Positions 18,841 to 29,081 of a stretch of 64,000 bases of DNA are shown here, one piece after another (position 1 is the first letter of the stretch; each line of letters starts with the position of its first letter). The notes beneath the pieces are model-generated. The model saw only the letters and a program-made list of their open reading frames with translations, did no database searches and was not told the origin of the DNA. Location: positions 37,817 through 101,816 of the forward strand of contig NZ_LKBT01000015.1 in the NCBI RefSeq assembly GCF_002699985.1, given 5' to 3'. The position numbers and the translations under genes were made by a program. This DNA is from Pseudomonas sp. ICMP 561. GTDB lineage: Bacteria > Pseudomonadota > Gammaproteobacteria > Pseudomonadales > Pseudomonadaceae.

Positions 18841-19575
18841 CTAATACCCAGCATCCCCCTCTTCAAAATCCACCGTGGAAGGGGCATAATGCTTGCAAGC
18901 TCTAATAAACTCATCAAACCGCTGCTTGGGCAAAAAAACCTCGAAATACATGTAGTTTTTTTCAAACGGAATATCGGGATCGTATCTTCGTTGAAGGACC
19001 ACGAGACTTCTCTTTCGATCCGCCACTATCAACTGCACTCTACCCCACTCAAAACTGCCGCTATCAATCTCATTCTCCCAGGCCAGCAACTTCAGCGCAG
19101 CCGGGATGGTAATAGCGCCGACGCCGACCAAAGCAAAAATCATCATTGGCATGATTGAGATTATGGCCAGCACGGTGACCAATACAAAAACCGCGATGCC
19201 TTTGAATATCCAACCGGCGCACTTTGGAAAGTACAGCCAATAGTCGACTTCTCCACCCTTCTCAGAAATACGGTAGGAATAGAAGGTCTTTTGTCGAACG
19301 ATTACAATCCATATGAAAAAAACCAGCGCCATGCCAAACGCACCTGAATTTATAAATGAGTGCCTTGTATTTTCGTTCTCATGAAAAAAAACGCCGTAGA
19401 TACAAAAAATGAACGGAAATGCTCCAAGGACAGCCATTCCAACATCCATAAACATTGTCGGATGCGCATGAGCCTTTATCTCCCAGCTTATAAAGATAGA
19501 GCTCGCTTCCTTCTCCAGAGATACATCTGCGCCAATGGAAGCTTCACGTACTTGTGCATTATCTTTTGTACTCAT
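18841..19575 (-). CDS. Putative T6SS immunity membrane protein, paralogue 2
   Basis: 244 residues. Motifs shared with paralogues 1 and 3 are WEIKAHAHPTMFMDVGMAVL, RQKTFYSYRISEKGGEVDYW, FPKCAGWIFKG and RKRSLVV. Two hydrophobic hairpins (about 43-65 with 80-100, and 120-165) predict an inner-membrane protein. It is closest to paralogue 3 in the EKGGEVDYWL block. It follows paralogue 3 by about 110 nt on the same strand. A pore-forming effector upstream would need an inner-membrane immunity partner, which fits. Confidence 0.6.
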   Translation of the reverse strand: MSTKDNAQVREASIGADVSLEKEASSIFISWEIKAHAHPTMFMDVGMAVLGAFPFIFCIYGVFFHENENTRHSFINSGAFGMALVFFIWIVIVRQKTFYSYRISEKGGEVDYWLYFPKCAGWIFKGIAVFVLVTVLAIISIMPMMIFALVGVGAITIPAALKLLAWENEIDSGSFEWGRVQLIVADRKRSLVVLQRRYDPDIPFEKNYMYFEVFLPKQRFDEFIRACKHYAPSTVDFEEGDAGY

Positions 19576-19688
19576 TTTACTTCACCACTCTATGTAAACA
19601 GAGCTCATCACCTTGCTTGCGGAGGGGGATAACGTGCGTATATGAATGATACCCAGAGACCACACCGGCTTAGTGCACTCCAAAGCAC

Positions 19689-20366
19689 CTAGCGCTTCCA
19701 GGTTCCTTCGACATACGTAGTATCTAAAGGCATACGTGGCCGCATAACCTCTAGAAAACACTCCATCTGATCTTCCATGAGAAAAACCTCAAAGAAAAAT
19801 GGGAATCCCTCAAAAACGATTTTCTTCCTCTTGCGATCAATGACTACGTAATGAAAGCGGTTCCATTCGAATTTCCGATGCTTGATTTCATTTTTCCAGC
19901 TAAATAGTAAACGGGCAGCAATCAACATACCGCCTGCCGGGCCAACCAGTGAGAGTAATGAGATCGGAAATATCGCGAATATGGTCGTTACAACAATGAA
20001 AGCCGATATGGAAACCCCTTTAAAAACCCAAGGCGCCCATTTTGGAAAGTGCAGCCAGTAATCTACCTCTCCACCCTTCTCAGTAAAGCGATAGTGGTAG
20101 CACGTTTTTTGGCGCACGATACCTATCCAGAAAATAAATAACATAATCATGGGTACCGGACCTGAAGCTAGAATTAGATTTTTGGTGTTCTCATCCTCGT
20201 GAGACCATCCATAAAAATAAAAACATCCAAAAAAAAACATAAGAAAAGCCAGACCAAATTCGACATAAATCGTCGGATATGGCAAAGCTTTTATTTCCCA
20301 GCTCATCAGGTTGGTGTCAAGCTGAAATTCAGTCGACACAACAACGCTTCGTAATTCCCTGAGCAT
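19689..20366 (-). CDS. Putative T6SS immunity membrane protein, paralogue 3 (effector-proximal)
   Basis: 225 residues, the family member closest to the effector gene (97 nt downstream of it). It shows WEIKALPYPTIYVEFGLAFL, RQKTCYHYRFTEKGGEVDYW, FPKWAPWVFKG and RKRKKIVF. Four hydrophobic segments lie at about 33-53, 68-86, 113-133 and 137-158. GAGG precedes the ATG. The proximal position makes it the best candidate for the cognate immunity protein; the other two may be spare or have different specificity. The family name is not known to me. Confidence 0.62.
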   Translation of the reverse strand: MLRELRSVVVSTEFQLDTNLMSWEIKALPYPTIYVEFGLAFLMFFFGCFYFYGWSHEDENTKNLILASGPVPMIMLFIFWIGIVRQKTCYHYRFTEKGGEVDYWLHFPKWAPWVFKGVSISAFIVVTTIFAIFPISLLSLVGPAGGMLIAARLLFSWKNEIKHRKFEWNRFHYVVIDRKRKKIVFEGFPFFFEVFLMEDQMECFLEVMRPRMPLDTTYVEGTWKR

Positions 20367-20463
20367 TTAACACCTCGTACGTCCCACCCACGTTAATACC
20401 CCTTTAAGTATCGCACCTCAGCATAACCGCTAGTAATCCTAGGATTATCTGGATAGGATCTTC

Positions 20464-23400
20464 CTAAAGCGGCACAGGCAACAATGTAGCTTCATCTCGT
20501 CCTCCCAGGCATTCAACCTCCAGACGTTTTTTGGCTGAACCTATGACTCGACTATCACTATTGTCAGACTCCCCCTCGGGAGCCAGCTCAATCTGATAGC
20601 GATAACCTTTGTCCCCCTCACGTGCCGCGAGAGTTTCCGTGGAGTACCAAATTTGCAGCTCGACGTATTGAGCATTCTCACCCAATGTAACCCAGGCTTC
20701 CCAAATAATACCCTCGTCCACAGGTGGCAATTCTTTTTCAGCTGGGTCGTTGTAGCGGATTTGCGTTGGTGAGCTGGACACCTTACTCCACTGCTCGATT
20801 GACTCAGGCGTTCCGTAACCTATTAATTGCTCCTTTAAGCTTCCGCCCACTTTGGCGATAGGTAACACCGAGAAAGCGCGGCCGCTAGCGACGAGGTTCA
20901 CCTGAATAATCTGACCTCTGACAATTTCGGGCAACAGTAACTGTACCCAAGCACCGTTTTGGGTTTCTCGCGCAAGATACCCAACACTAGAGGAATACTG
21001 TTGTTTGATTTCGAATGTAGGCTTTACGAAAATCGCAGGTGCTAACTGGATTTCGAGAAACGTCTGATTTTCCTCATCTTCGCTTTTGAAATACTCCTCC
21101 GGATAGCGGGTCCATCGGCATTTGTGAAGCCAGCGTCCGACTTCATCACGTTTCAGATAGTTAAGTGCAAGTGTTGCCAATAGGTAAACCATACCAACCA
21201 CCACAATCCCAGCCAGGAACCATGGATGCATAACCCAGCCTGCTAACGATCCGTAGCCAGCCATAGCGAAGATGCCAGCCAACAATTGAGCACTACTTAT
21301 CGTCAGAAATCCTAATACAGCAGCGCCTTTGACCTTAGTGACTTCGTAATCCAAGGCGGCTTCCGTACTACCCATATCATCCCTAATGTCCCACCACTCC
21401 AGCGACGCAGCCACCACAGCCAAAGCTCCCAGCCCGACCAGCTTTGCTCCAAACCCACGGATTGCTTTTCCCCAGGAGGCAGTCGCGGATGGACCTTTAT
21501 CCCAATACCATGCCGAACGCTCCAGAATACCGATAGCCGTTTCGCCCTCTATGACACTCAGGTTTTTAATCGCCCCCCACCCAGTCTCCACAAACACCGC
21601 CATCAACGCATTCCCGGTATAGGCCGCAGCTGACGCTACCTTCGCCCAATCCTTCTTATTCAACTCACCATCCCGGCTGGCCGTCTCGTAGGTAACGAAG
21701 GTGTTAAGCAGGTTGATGGCTGCAATACCCCAGGTGATAGCGCCAGCGTTAAGGCCGTATTCGGCGCTCCAGGCTTTGGCCTGTTTGCTCCATTCCTGGG
21801 TGAGCTGGCCGTGTTTGGCGAAGAAATTCGAGATCTTGGTCTGCATGACCTGACCGTAGCGCTTGCTGCGATAGTCAAACAGGAGCGGCTCGTTGAGCCT
21901 GTGCTGTGTCAACCGGTGCTGGATGTCTTGCATGATCGAAGCAAGAGCACGGCGGTCGTATTGTTTGGCTTGGTAGAGCCAGCGGTATTGAGCGGTTTTG
22001 TAAAGATCACGCCCCTTGTCGAGTTCAGCCTTCCAGGCGGCGTGTTGTTTGGTGAAAGCCTCGTCGATTTGCAGTTTCTCGGGGTGGTTGAGCAGTACAT
22101 GCCCCATGAGCAGATTGCGCAGCATCAAGGCAGCGTTTTGATTGATGGCACCGCCGGCCAAACGACTGTCGACCGGAAAGAACGCCAGCTGGATGTTTTC
22201 CAGGGTCGCCTTGCCTGCACCTTTTGCCAGATCAACCAAGGCATTCAGGGTCATTTGCGCCGGTTCGCTCAGCGCCTTGATCCACGGTTTTTCTGCCAAG
22301 GCATCGTGGGTGAGGAATCCGTTCAGTTCTCCTGCCCGGCCTACCAATGCCGTGACATCGGAAATGCCCTGCATCACGCGATTGGCTTCATTGGTCATGG
22401 CATCTTTGATTACATGGGAGAAGCCGAAACGAGCATGGCCGAACAGGGTTTTGCTGCTCTCTTCCTCCGCTTGCAGCCAGCGAGAGAAAGTGAGGTCCTG
22501 ACTCAGGTTGCAAAGCAGGTCGGAAACCACTTCCAGCAAACACAACAGCGAGGTCGAATGAGTGGTGTCGATGAACAGCCGAATCGGATCGGTGCCGACA
22601 TAGCCAACTAATGCCTTGATGTCATTCTGGGTTTCAGTGACGTGAGCACGAAAGATCTTCAGTTGCGCGTTCTGGGTGTCGGAGTATTCCCGCGCCGCTT
22701 GCAAGTCGACCTCACGTCGCCACTTGCTGCGGTCCTGCCAGCTTTTGCGCAGGTCGGGATTCGGCAAACTGCCGTAATTAGCCTTGAGCTCATCGCCCAA
22801 CGCGGCAGATGGCAACTCAATGAGCCCCAAAACCTGACCATCAGCACTTTGCTTGAGGTCATCCTCCACCTGAAGCTGCTCGAAATACGACTCGATATCC
22901 TGGAGGTACTGCCGGGTCTTCGCTTCGTCCTTGAGTACCGCAGCAGGCAGTAGCGACTTGTCTCCCGCGGCACCGCATAGCTTCTCCACAACGCCCGCGA
23001 TATTCAGCGCGTGCTCATGCTCCAGCCGAAACGCATGAAGCGCGGCTTGATCAGTCGCGAGCTGCATGCCCAGGTCTTCGAGCATCGCCAACGGATCGTC
23101 CAGCGCAATCAGCACGGCGCTGAATTTGTCATCGACGCTGCCGGTCCAGACAACATCGGCGGCGAGAGCGACAAAGGGATATTTGCCCTCGTCGTCCGCC
23201 TTAGGGGGATGGGCGGAATCAGCAAAGCGCCCGTCGTGTTTGACGGGATGGGGATCTACGTCTGCCACTACCCCTTTGCTCAGGCGGGTCAAAGGCAGCG
23301 TATGCCATGCGCTCATCTGTCTGCTGTAGTCGCGTAAGTCCAGCTCCCGCAGCCATGAGGCACGCTTCACGCCGCTGGCACTCATCAACTGGCACATGCG

Positions 23401-23853
23401 CCAGGTCCATTGATACGGCGAAAAGGCCATGCGCAACTTGTGAGTGCGGGGATACAACAGATGCGTTCGGCTTTCACCCTCAGCAGAGCGGATGTCCGGT
23501 AGCGATGCAGCGTCGTCCCAGACAATCCGCGTGAGACTCGCGTCATGCGCCTGAAAGCGGTACTCGTGCAGCACTTCATCCGTCTCGTCGTAGACGTACA
23601 CAAAACCATCGCGCAGCTGTCGCAAGGTGTAGCCGCGGCTTTGCAGTTTGGGAGGGCATTTCCATTTGCCTTCTGCACTCAGTGGCGTGAGCTGACTCGG
23701 ATCGACGTCATAGCGGGAGCGATCCAACGCATAGCGCATGGGCACAATGGCGATGTCCGGACCTTTGAACGGGCAGACTCCCGGATTAGCCATGGGCTTA
23801 TCGGAGAACTGAGCGTTGCGACACTGCTGAGGGTTGCCGTTTTTATCAGCCAT
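20464..23853 (-). CDS. T6SS effector, VasX-like N-terminus (BTH_I2691-like), probable pore-former
   Basis: 1129-residue protein. The N-terminal 150 residues (CPFKGPDIAIVPMRYALDRS, GYTLRQLRDGFVYVYDE) match the N-terminal region of VasX-type T6SS toxins. A long helical middle follows. At least four hydrophobic stretches lie near residues 744-760, 800-821, 841-873 and 875-898, then a soluble beta-rich tail. This plan fits a colicin-like membrane-depolarising toxin. ATG at 23853 overlaps the DUF4123 stop by 8 nt and begins MADKNGNPQQ; a start further upstream is less likely. It is loaded by the neighbouring VgrG/DUF4123. Toxicity itself is inferred. Confidence 0.8.
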   Translation of the reverse strand: MADKNGNPQQCRNAQFSDKPMANPGVCPFKGPDIAIVPMRYALDRSRYDVDPSQLTPLSAEGKWKCPPKLQSRGYTLRQLRDGFVYVYDETDEVLHEYRFQAHDASLTRIVWDDAASLPDIRSAEGESRTHLLYPRTHKLRMAFSPYQWTWRMCQLMSASGVKRASWLRELDLRDYSRQMSAWHTLPLTRLSKGVVADVDPHPVKHDGRFADSAHPPKADDEGKYPFVALAADVVWTGSVDDKFSAVLIALDDPLAMLEDLGMQLATDQAALHAFRLEHEHALNIAGVVEKLCGAAGDKSLLPAAVLKDEAKTRQYLQDIESYFEQLQVEDDLKQSADGQVLGLIELPSAALGDELKANYGSLPNPDLRKSWQDRSKWRREVDLQAAREYSDTQNAQLKIFRAHVTETQNDIKALVGYVGTDPIRLFIDTTHSTSLLCLLEVVSDLLCNLSQDLTFSRWLQAEEESSKTLFGHARFGFSHVIKDAMTNEANRVMQGISDVTALVGRAGELNGFLTHDALAEKPWIKALSEPAQMTLNALVDLAKGAGKATLENIQLAFFPVDSRLAGGAINQNAALMLRNLLMGHVLLNHPEKLQIDEAFTKQHAAWKAELDKGRDLYKTAQYRWLYQAKQYDRRALASIMQDIQHRLTQHRLNEPLLFDYRSKRYGQVMQTKISNFFAKHGQLTQEWSKQAKAWSAEYGLNAGAITWGIAAINLLNTFVTYETASRDGELNKKDWAKVASAAAYTGNALMAVFVETGWGAIKNLSVIEGETAIGILERSAWYWDKGPSATASWGKAIRGFGAKLVGLGALAVVAASLEWWDIRDDMGSTEAALDYEVTKVKGAAVLGFLTISSAQLLAGIFAMAGYGSLAGWVMHPWFLAGIVVVGMVYLLATLALNYLKRDEVGRWLHKCRWTRYPEEYFKSEDEENQTFLEIQLAPAIFVKPTFEIKQQYSSSVGYLARETQNGAWVQLLLPEIVRGQIIQVNLVASGRAFSVLPIAKVGGSLKEQLIGYGTPESIEQWSKVSSSPTQIRYNDPAEKELPPVDEGIIWEAWVTLGENAQYVELQIWYSTETLAAREGDKGYRYQIELAPEGESDNSDSRVIGSAKKRLEVECLGGRDEATLLPVPL

Positions 23854-24724
23854 GAGCGTTATCCTTTTGCGCATAGCGGTGCGCGTCGAAAGCTTTGATT
23901 CGTGCTTCGGGAGACAGGCGGGCGTGTGCCGGATCGAGGGTCAGCCAGCTTTGGTAATGGTCATGTGGGCGAGTGGCGAAGTCCTGACCATCGTCGGCGC
24001 AGGCCTCGATCCAGATAACCAGCCCTCGCTCGCTGACAAGTCCCCACTCCAGGCCTGCTGCCAGGCTTGAGTCCAACCAGTCAGTGATCTGCTGGCTACT
24101 CATGTCGAGAAAGAACGAAGGGGTTCGCTCACTGATCCAGGCGTGGACACGCCCAAGAAACCGCCATTGTTGGGTTCGCTCAAGCGCGAGAATTTGGTCG
24201 GGGCCCAAGAGTGCGCAGTGGTTGTCCCAAGGCAATCCGGTATGGCGTCCACTGAATGTCTGCCACGACAACTGCGAACGTGGCGCCCAAGTCTGCTTTG
24301 GCGTGGCTACCCACCAATGCTGGATGGGTCCCAGATGCAGGTTTTCCGATCCAGAAAAACTCGACAGCCAAAAGTGCGCCACCAGCGGATCGGCGAAGCG
24401 CAGTAAACCGCTCCCACCGTTACAGTCGAGCGGGCTGATGAGCCGACGAAGGTGAGTGGCGACTTCCTGAATCGAAGCCTCGCTAAAAATCAGCGTGGAG
24501 TCTGCCCATAGCGCCTCATCAACGAGCCAATCCGACAGAAGCGTACTGCCCGACATAGGCTTGACCAGAATCGGCCCGAGGTCGTAAAGGTCTTTCCAGC
24601 GAGTCCCCAAATACAGCGGGTCGATTTCAAACATTTCATGACGCTGATAAAGGCTGGCCAGTGCGCCAGGCCTTAACGCGCCGTCGATCAATAGGTAATT
24701 GGCAAAGGAGGGGGCGTTGTTCAT
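23846..24724 (-). CDS. DUF4123 T6SS effector adaptor
   Basis: 292-residue DUF4123-family chaperone, which links a cargo effector to the tip of its VgrG. The N-terminal YLLIDGALRPGALASLYQ and WDNHCALLGPDQILALE-like regions are characteristic. ATG at 24724 is 2 nt after the vgrG stop; a longer reading upstream would overlap vgrG by about 40 nt. Its end overlaps the effector start. The gene order vgrG-adaptor-effector defines the cargo relationship. Confidence 0.85.
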   Translation of the reverse strand: MNNAPSFANYLLIDGALRPGALASLYQRHEMFEIDPLYLGTRWKDLYDLGPILVKPMSGSTLLSDWLVDEALWADSTLIFSEASIQEVATHLRRLISPLDCNGGSGLLRFADPLVAHFWLSSFSGSENLHLGPIQHWWVATPKQTWAPRSQLSWQTFSGRHTGLPWDNHCALLGPDQILALERTQQWRFLGRVHAWISERTPSFFLDMSSQQITDWLDSSLAAGLEWGLVSERGLVIWIEACADDGQDFATRPHDHYQSWLTLDPAHARLSPEARIKAFDAHRYAQKDNAHG

Positions 24725-24726
24725 GA

Positions 24727-26769
24727 CTAACCTCCCTGCGCCAGATCTTCTGCTTTGGCGGCTTCGCATGCCTCGCAGCGGGCAGGAAGAACTTCGAACT
24801 CGTCACGGAGGGCTTGAACGGAGACGTCCATCACCGGTGTGGACGGACCGCCCGGAACCGCCACTCTTTTTTCGAGAGGCACCGGCGGGAGCGGAACCGC
24901 AGGCATCCCCAGCAAAGGAACCCCACCCAACAAAATCGGCACGCTGGTAAAAATCCCCGCAGGAGTAATCGATATCCAGTGACCACCCGCCTTGATCGTC
25001 GTACTCAGCGTGGCGTCTATGACCATGTTCTGCCCGGCGGCCAGGTGTATTTCCTGCGCGGCGCTGACCAGATGATTCGTCACACTGATGTGCTGATTAC
25101 CGACCACCGTCAACGAGTCATCGGCCAGCACCTGGGTTTTACGTGTCCCATGCGTAAGGTGGTGTTCTTCGCCATGCAGCTCGTGGCTGGACAGCCCGGT
25201 GACGTTGACCTTGCGCTGGTTATCCACCTGAATCGATTGATCGTTGAGCACATGCTCAGACCAGTTGCGTTGAGCGCGGATGGAAATGGATTCAGCGCCT
25301 TTGCGGTCTTCAATGCGCAGTTCGTTGAAACCTGCGCCGCCTGGGCTGCTTTGGGTCTTGAGCACGGTCTGGGTGTTCTGCACAGGCAGGTTCAGCGGCG
25401 CTCGCGTACCAGTATTAGGCAGACAGGCCTGCACGTAAGGCTGGTCGGGATCGGCTTCGAAGTAACCGACGATCACTTCCATGCCAACTCGCGGAATCAT
25501 CACCGTGCCGTATTGCTCATGGGCCCAACCGGTGGCGACCCGCAGCCAGCAGCTGGAATGCTCGTTACGCGAGCCTTCACGATCCCAGAAGAACTTGACC
25601 TTGATCCGCCCGTATTCGTCGCAGTAAATTTCTTCGCCGTGCGGACCGGTGACCACCGCGTGCTGGCTGCCTAAAACTCTTGGCTTACGGTGTCTAAGCG
25701 GTGGACGAAACGGCACCTTCCCGGGGATGGCTTCAAAACGGTTGCGATAGCCTTGAGTAAACGCTCCCGATGCCCGAGGCATGGATTCCTCCAGCACCTG
25801 CGGCTGTTTGCCTTCATGGAAAACTGAGGTTAATAGCCACTGCTGGCTCCACGCCGGATTAGGATGCGTCAGTTCAAACAAGTGGCCACTGACCAGCGCA
25901 CTTTGATCACTCGAACCACTGGCCAACCGGACATCACTGCGGTTTCGCTCAAGCGCCTTTTGCGCTTGCCGAGCGCCAACACTCAGGTCGGTAAACGGAG
26001 CCGGATACTGATAATCCTCCAGTTCCTTACGACCATCGCCGCCCGCACTGCTGAGCAGGTCCACCTGAGGCAATTGAAAGTGATAGGTCTGATGGCTGGC
26101 CTTGCCCGAGCGCGTGGCGAGTCGCACGTTGAATCTGTTGATAACCGACGCGGCTGCAACCTGTCCGCTGCTTTGCACATATGCGACTGCTGGCTTTAGC
26201 ACCGGCAACTGAATAGGGTCGTCTGCAAACACCAGCAAATGCTCGTCAGGGCTGTGCTGGAAGTGAAAGTGGATGCCCTCTTCTTCGCACAGCCTGCGCA
26301 CAAAATGCAGGTCGGTTTCCTGATACTGGGTGCAGTAATCGCGAGGCTTGCAGGGCTCGCGCAACCTGAACGCAAACCCGTTGCTGAAAATGGCGTGATC
26401 CTTGAGGACCAGCGCGATGATTTCCGGAACCGTCTTACCCTGAAAGATCCGATGATTGCTGCGGTATTCCAGACGCTTGAGGCTGGGCACCAACTGAATG
26501 AAATAGTGAGTAAAGCGCTTGCCGGAATCACCCTGAGCGATTTCGCCGATCTGTCCGTGGAGACCATTACCGTCAGCGTCGAACCTCAGAAACGCCAGTC
26601 GGTGCAGCACGTCTTCCAGCTTGAGATTGGCCCGCTCGCTGACCAGCTCGATGCGCACACTGAACGGACGGCTGATGGATTCCTTTGCCGTAAAGGCCAG
26701 CACTCGAAAGTCATGCTCAAGCCCGGCAATTTCCAGCGTGAACGAAGCGCGGTTGGCGGGGTTGAACAT
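24727..26769 (-). CDS. vgrG: Type VI secretion spike protein VgrG
   Basis: 680-residue T6SS spike (TssI/VgrG). The N-terminal gp27-like region begins FNPANRASFTLEIAGLEHDF and includes YCTQYQETDLHFVRRLCEEE near 155. The gp5 OB-fold part holds EIYCDEYGRIKVKFFWDREG and SSCWLRVATGWAHEQYGTV near 395-440. A beta-helix tail (about 500-620) with HISVTNHLVSAAQEIHLAAG repeats follows, then a proline-rich end with two Cys. ATG at 26769 has AAGGA 7 nt ahead. No other T6SS structural genes are present, so this is an orphan vgrG island. Confidence 0.95.
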   Translation of the reverse strand: MFNPANRASFTLEIAGLEHDFRVLAFTAKESISRPFSVRIELVSERANLKLEDVLHRLAFLRFDADGNGLHGQIGEIAQGDSGKRFTHYFIQLVPSLKRLEYRSNHRIFQGKTVPEIIALVLKDHAIFSNGFAFRLREPCKPRDYCTQYQETDLHFVRRLCEEEGIHFHFQHSPDEHLLVFADDPIQLPVLKPAVAYVQSSGQVAAASVINRFNVRLATRSGKASHQTYHFQLPQVDLLSSAGGDGRKELEDYQYPAPFTDLSVGARQAQKALERNRSDVRLASGSSDQSALVSGHLFELTHPNPAWSQQWLLTSVFHEGKQPQVLEESMPRASGAFTQGYRNRFEAIPGKVPFRPPLRHRKPRVLGSQHAVVTGPHGEEIYCDEYGRIKVKFFWDREGSRNEHSSCWLRVATGWAHEQYGTVMIPRVGMEVIVGYFEADPDQPYVQACLPNTGTRAPLNLPVQNTQTVLKTQSSPGGAGFNELRIEDRKGAESISIRAQRNWSEHVLNDQSIQVDNQRKVNVTGLSSHELHGEEHHLTHGTRKTQVLADDSLTVVGNQHISVTNHLVSAAQEIHLAAGQNMVIDATLSTTIKAGGHWISITPAGIFTSVPILLGGVPLLGMPAVPLPPVPLEKRVAVPGGPSTPVMDVSVQALRDEFEVLPARCEACEAAKAEDLAQGG

Positions 26770-26899
26770 GGGCAAGTCCTTGGCCTGAATAAAAGGCGGG
26801 ACTTTGCACTAACGCTCAATAACAAGAAGTCGGATGCTGCGAACAGCATCCGTAGGATTTATCCCTATTAACAGGCGACAAAACATCAGAGGCCGACGG

Positions 26900-27853
26900 C
26901 TACTTCTGACTCCCATCATCCTGCTGCAACAAATTCGCCTGCGTAAGGTTGCAACCCGCTGGCACGCTACGCGTCAGCCAGACGTTGCCGCCAATAGTCG
27001 AACCTTTACCAATCGTGATGCGGCCCAGAATCGTGGCACCCGCGTAAATAACAACGTCGTCTTCAACGATCGGGTGGCGGGCGTGTCCTTTTTGCAGTTG
27101 GCCGTCTTCGTCCGCCGGGAAGCGTTTGGCGCCCAGGGTGACGGCCTGGTAGATGCGCACGCCCTCGCCGATGATGGCGGTTTCGCCGATGACGACACCT
27201 GTGCCGTGGTCAATGAAGAAGCTCGGGCCGATCTGCGCGCCGGGGTGGATGTCGATGCCGGTGGCGGAGTGGGCAATTTCCGAACTGATCCGTGCGAGCA
27301 GCGGCAAGCCTGCGCGATACAGATGGTGGGCGATGCGGTGGTGGATGACAGCGAGGATGCCGGGATAGCACAGCAGCACTTCATCAACGCTGCGCGCCGC
27401 CGGATCACCGTGATAAGCGGCCAGCACGTCAGTGTCGAGCAGCTTGCGCATCTCCGGCAAGGCCCGAGCAAAGCCCTGAATCAGGTCCAGTGCCTGTTTA
27501 TCGAGGGCTCGAACGTCTTCGGAGCGTTGATGGGCCACGTAGCGCAGTTCAAGTCGAGCCTGAGCCAGCAACGCATTGAGGGCGACGTCGAGGGTATGAC
27601 CGACATAGAAGTCTTCACTCTCTTCGCGCAGATCCACTGGCCCAAGGCGCATGGGGAACAGCGCGCCGCAGAGCGCTTCAAGAATGTCGCGCATGGCGGC
27701 GCGGGAGGGCAGTTCGCGGCCGCCATGCTCACCGCTGACCCGCTTGTTACGTGCCCGCCAATCATCACGCGCGGAGCGCAGTTCACTGACGATCTGCTGC
27801 AACTGCCAGTGACTGGATCGGCCTTCGGCGGATGCCTCTGGGGTATCACTCAC
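26900..27853 (-). CDS. epsC: Serine O-acetyltransferase (EpsC type)
   Basis: 317-residue enzyme making O-acetylserine for cysteine synthesis. Left-handed beta-helix hexapeptides run from GIDIHPGAQIGPSFFIDHG onward, and the catalytic HG dyad and GTGVVIGE loop are visible. The long N-terminal helical region is typical of the EpsC branch. GTG at 27853 has GAGGAGAG 7 nt upstream and gives MSDTPEASAEG; an ATG at 27910 is possible but lacks a ribosome site. It is divergent from dcyD, opening a sulfur-acquisition region. Confidence 0.92.
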   Translation of the reverse strand: MSDTPEASAEGRSSHWQLQQIVSELRSARDDWRARNKRVSGEHGGRELPSRAAMRDILEALCGALFPMRLGPVDLREESEDFYVGHTLDVALNALLAQARLELRYVAHQRSEDVRALDKQALDLIQGFARALPEMRKLLDTDVLAAYHGDPAARSVDEVLLCYPGILAVIHHRIAHHLYRAGLPLLARISSEIAHSATGIDIHPGAQIGPSFFIDHGTGVVIGETAIIGEGVRIYQAVTLGAKRFPADEDGQLQKGHARHPIVEDDVVIYAGATILGRITIGKGSTIGGNVWLTRSVPAGCNLTQANLLQQDDGSQK

Positions 27854-28047
27854 GCTGACTCTCCTCGATTCGGGATACGGCTTTCTAGTGGTGGCCGCTG
27901 ATACGGCCACTCTACGGCAAAGATTTCAGGGGAAAAAATAACAATTTGAGTAGGCCTTCTCCTCTGAGGGCATAAGCAGTGAGAAGTTGCCCTGTAGGAA
28001 GTGTCTGCTTATAGTCCTGCGACTCTCTGTACGGCTTACTTATCCTC

Positions 28048-29043
28048 ATGATCAAACAACAGCTCGCTCAATTTAATCGCCTGGACTTGATCGGTGCTCC
28101 AACGGCACTGGAAAAACTGGAGCGCCTGTCGGTCTGGGCGGGCCGCGACATCTATATCAAGCGCGATGACACCACGACGCTGGCTCTGGGCGGCAACAAG
28201 GTTCGCAAGCTCGAATACCTCGCCGCCGATGCGCTGGCGCAAGGGGCTGACACGCTGATCACAGCCGGTGCCATTCAGTCCAACCATGTGCGTCAGACCG
28301 CTGCCCTGGCCGCCCGCCTGGGTCTGAGCTGCGTGGCTCTACTGGAAAACCCCATCGCTACCGAAGACAGCAGTTATCTGCACAACGGTAATCGCCTGCT
28401 GCTGGATCTGTTCGACGCCAAGGTCGAGATGGTGGAAAACCTCGACAACGCCGACGAGCAATTGCACGCACTCGCCGCCCGCCTGCGTAACAGCGGCAAA
28501 AAGCCTTATCTGGTGCCTATTGGTGGCTCCAGCCCGGTTGGAGCACTGGGTTATGTGAAGGCAGGCTTTGAACTGGCCGAGCAGATCAAGCAGACCGGGC
28601 TGGATTTCGCCGCGGTCGTGCTGGCCTCCGGTAGTGCCGGGACTCATAGCGGTCTGGCCCTTGCCTTGGCCGAAGCCTTGCCGCAGTTGCCCGTCATTGG
28701 TGTAACGGTGTCGCGCCCTGAAGAGACTCAGCGGCCGAAAGTGCAAGGCCTCGCCGAGCGCACTGCCGAGTTGATGGGCGTCACGTTGCCCGACGCTTTT
28801 AAAGTGGAGCTATGGGACGAGTATTTCGGCCCGCGCTATGGCGAACCCAATGCCGGCACTCTGTCAGCTATAAAACTTGTGGCCAGTCATGAAGGTCTGT
28901 TGCTGGACCCGGTCTACACCGGTAAAGCCATGGCCGGGCTACTGGATGGCATCGGCCGTGGACGTTTTGACGACGGCCCGCTGATTTTCCTGCACACCGG
29001 TGGTGCGCCTGCGCTGTTTGCTTACCCGGATGTGTTTGCGTAA
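28048..29043 (+). CDS. dcyD: D-cysteine desulfhydrase
   Basis: 331-residue PLP enzyme that breaks D-cysteine to pyruvate, ammonia and sulfide. The PLP lysine is in [12 protein letters not shown] near residue 51, with [13 protein letters not shown] and the phosphate-binding SGSAGTHSG stretch following. It matches the ACC deaminase/DcyD family; the context of a cystine transporter just downstream favours DcyD. A REP hairpin separates it from the transporter genes. Confidence 0.92.
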   Translation: MIKQQLAQFNRLDLIGAPTALEKLERLSVWAGRDIYIKRDDTTTLALGGNKVRKLEYLAADALAQGADTLITAGAIQSNHVRQTAALAARLGLSCVALLENPIATEDSSYLHNGNRLLLDLFDAKVEMVENLDNADEQLHALAARLRNSGKKPYLVPIGGSSPVGALGYVKAGFELAEQIKQTGLDFAAVVLASGSAGTHSGLALALAEALPQLPVIGVTVSRPEETQRPKVQGLAERTAELMGVTLPDAFKVELWDEYFGPRYGEPNAGTLSAIKLVASHEGLLLDPVYTGKAMAGLLDGIGRGRFDDGPLIFLHTGGAPALFAYPDVFA

Positions 29044-29081
29044 GGGTTGGGATCTGACGCAATTGCGCGACTGAAGAAGAT

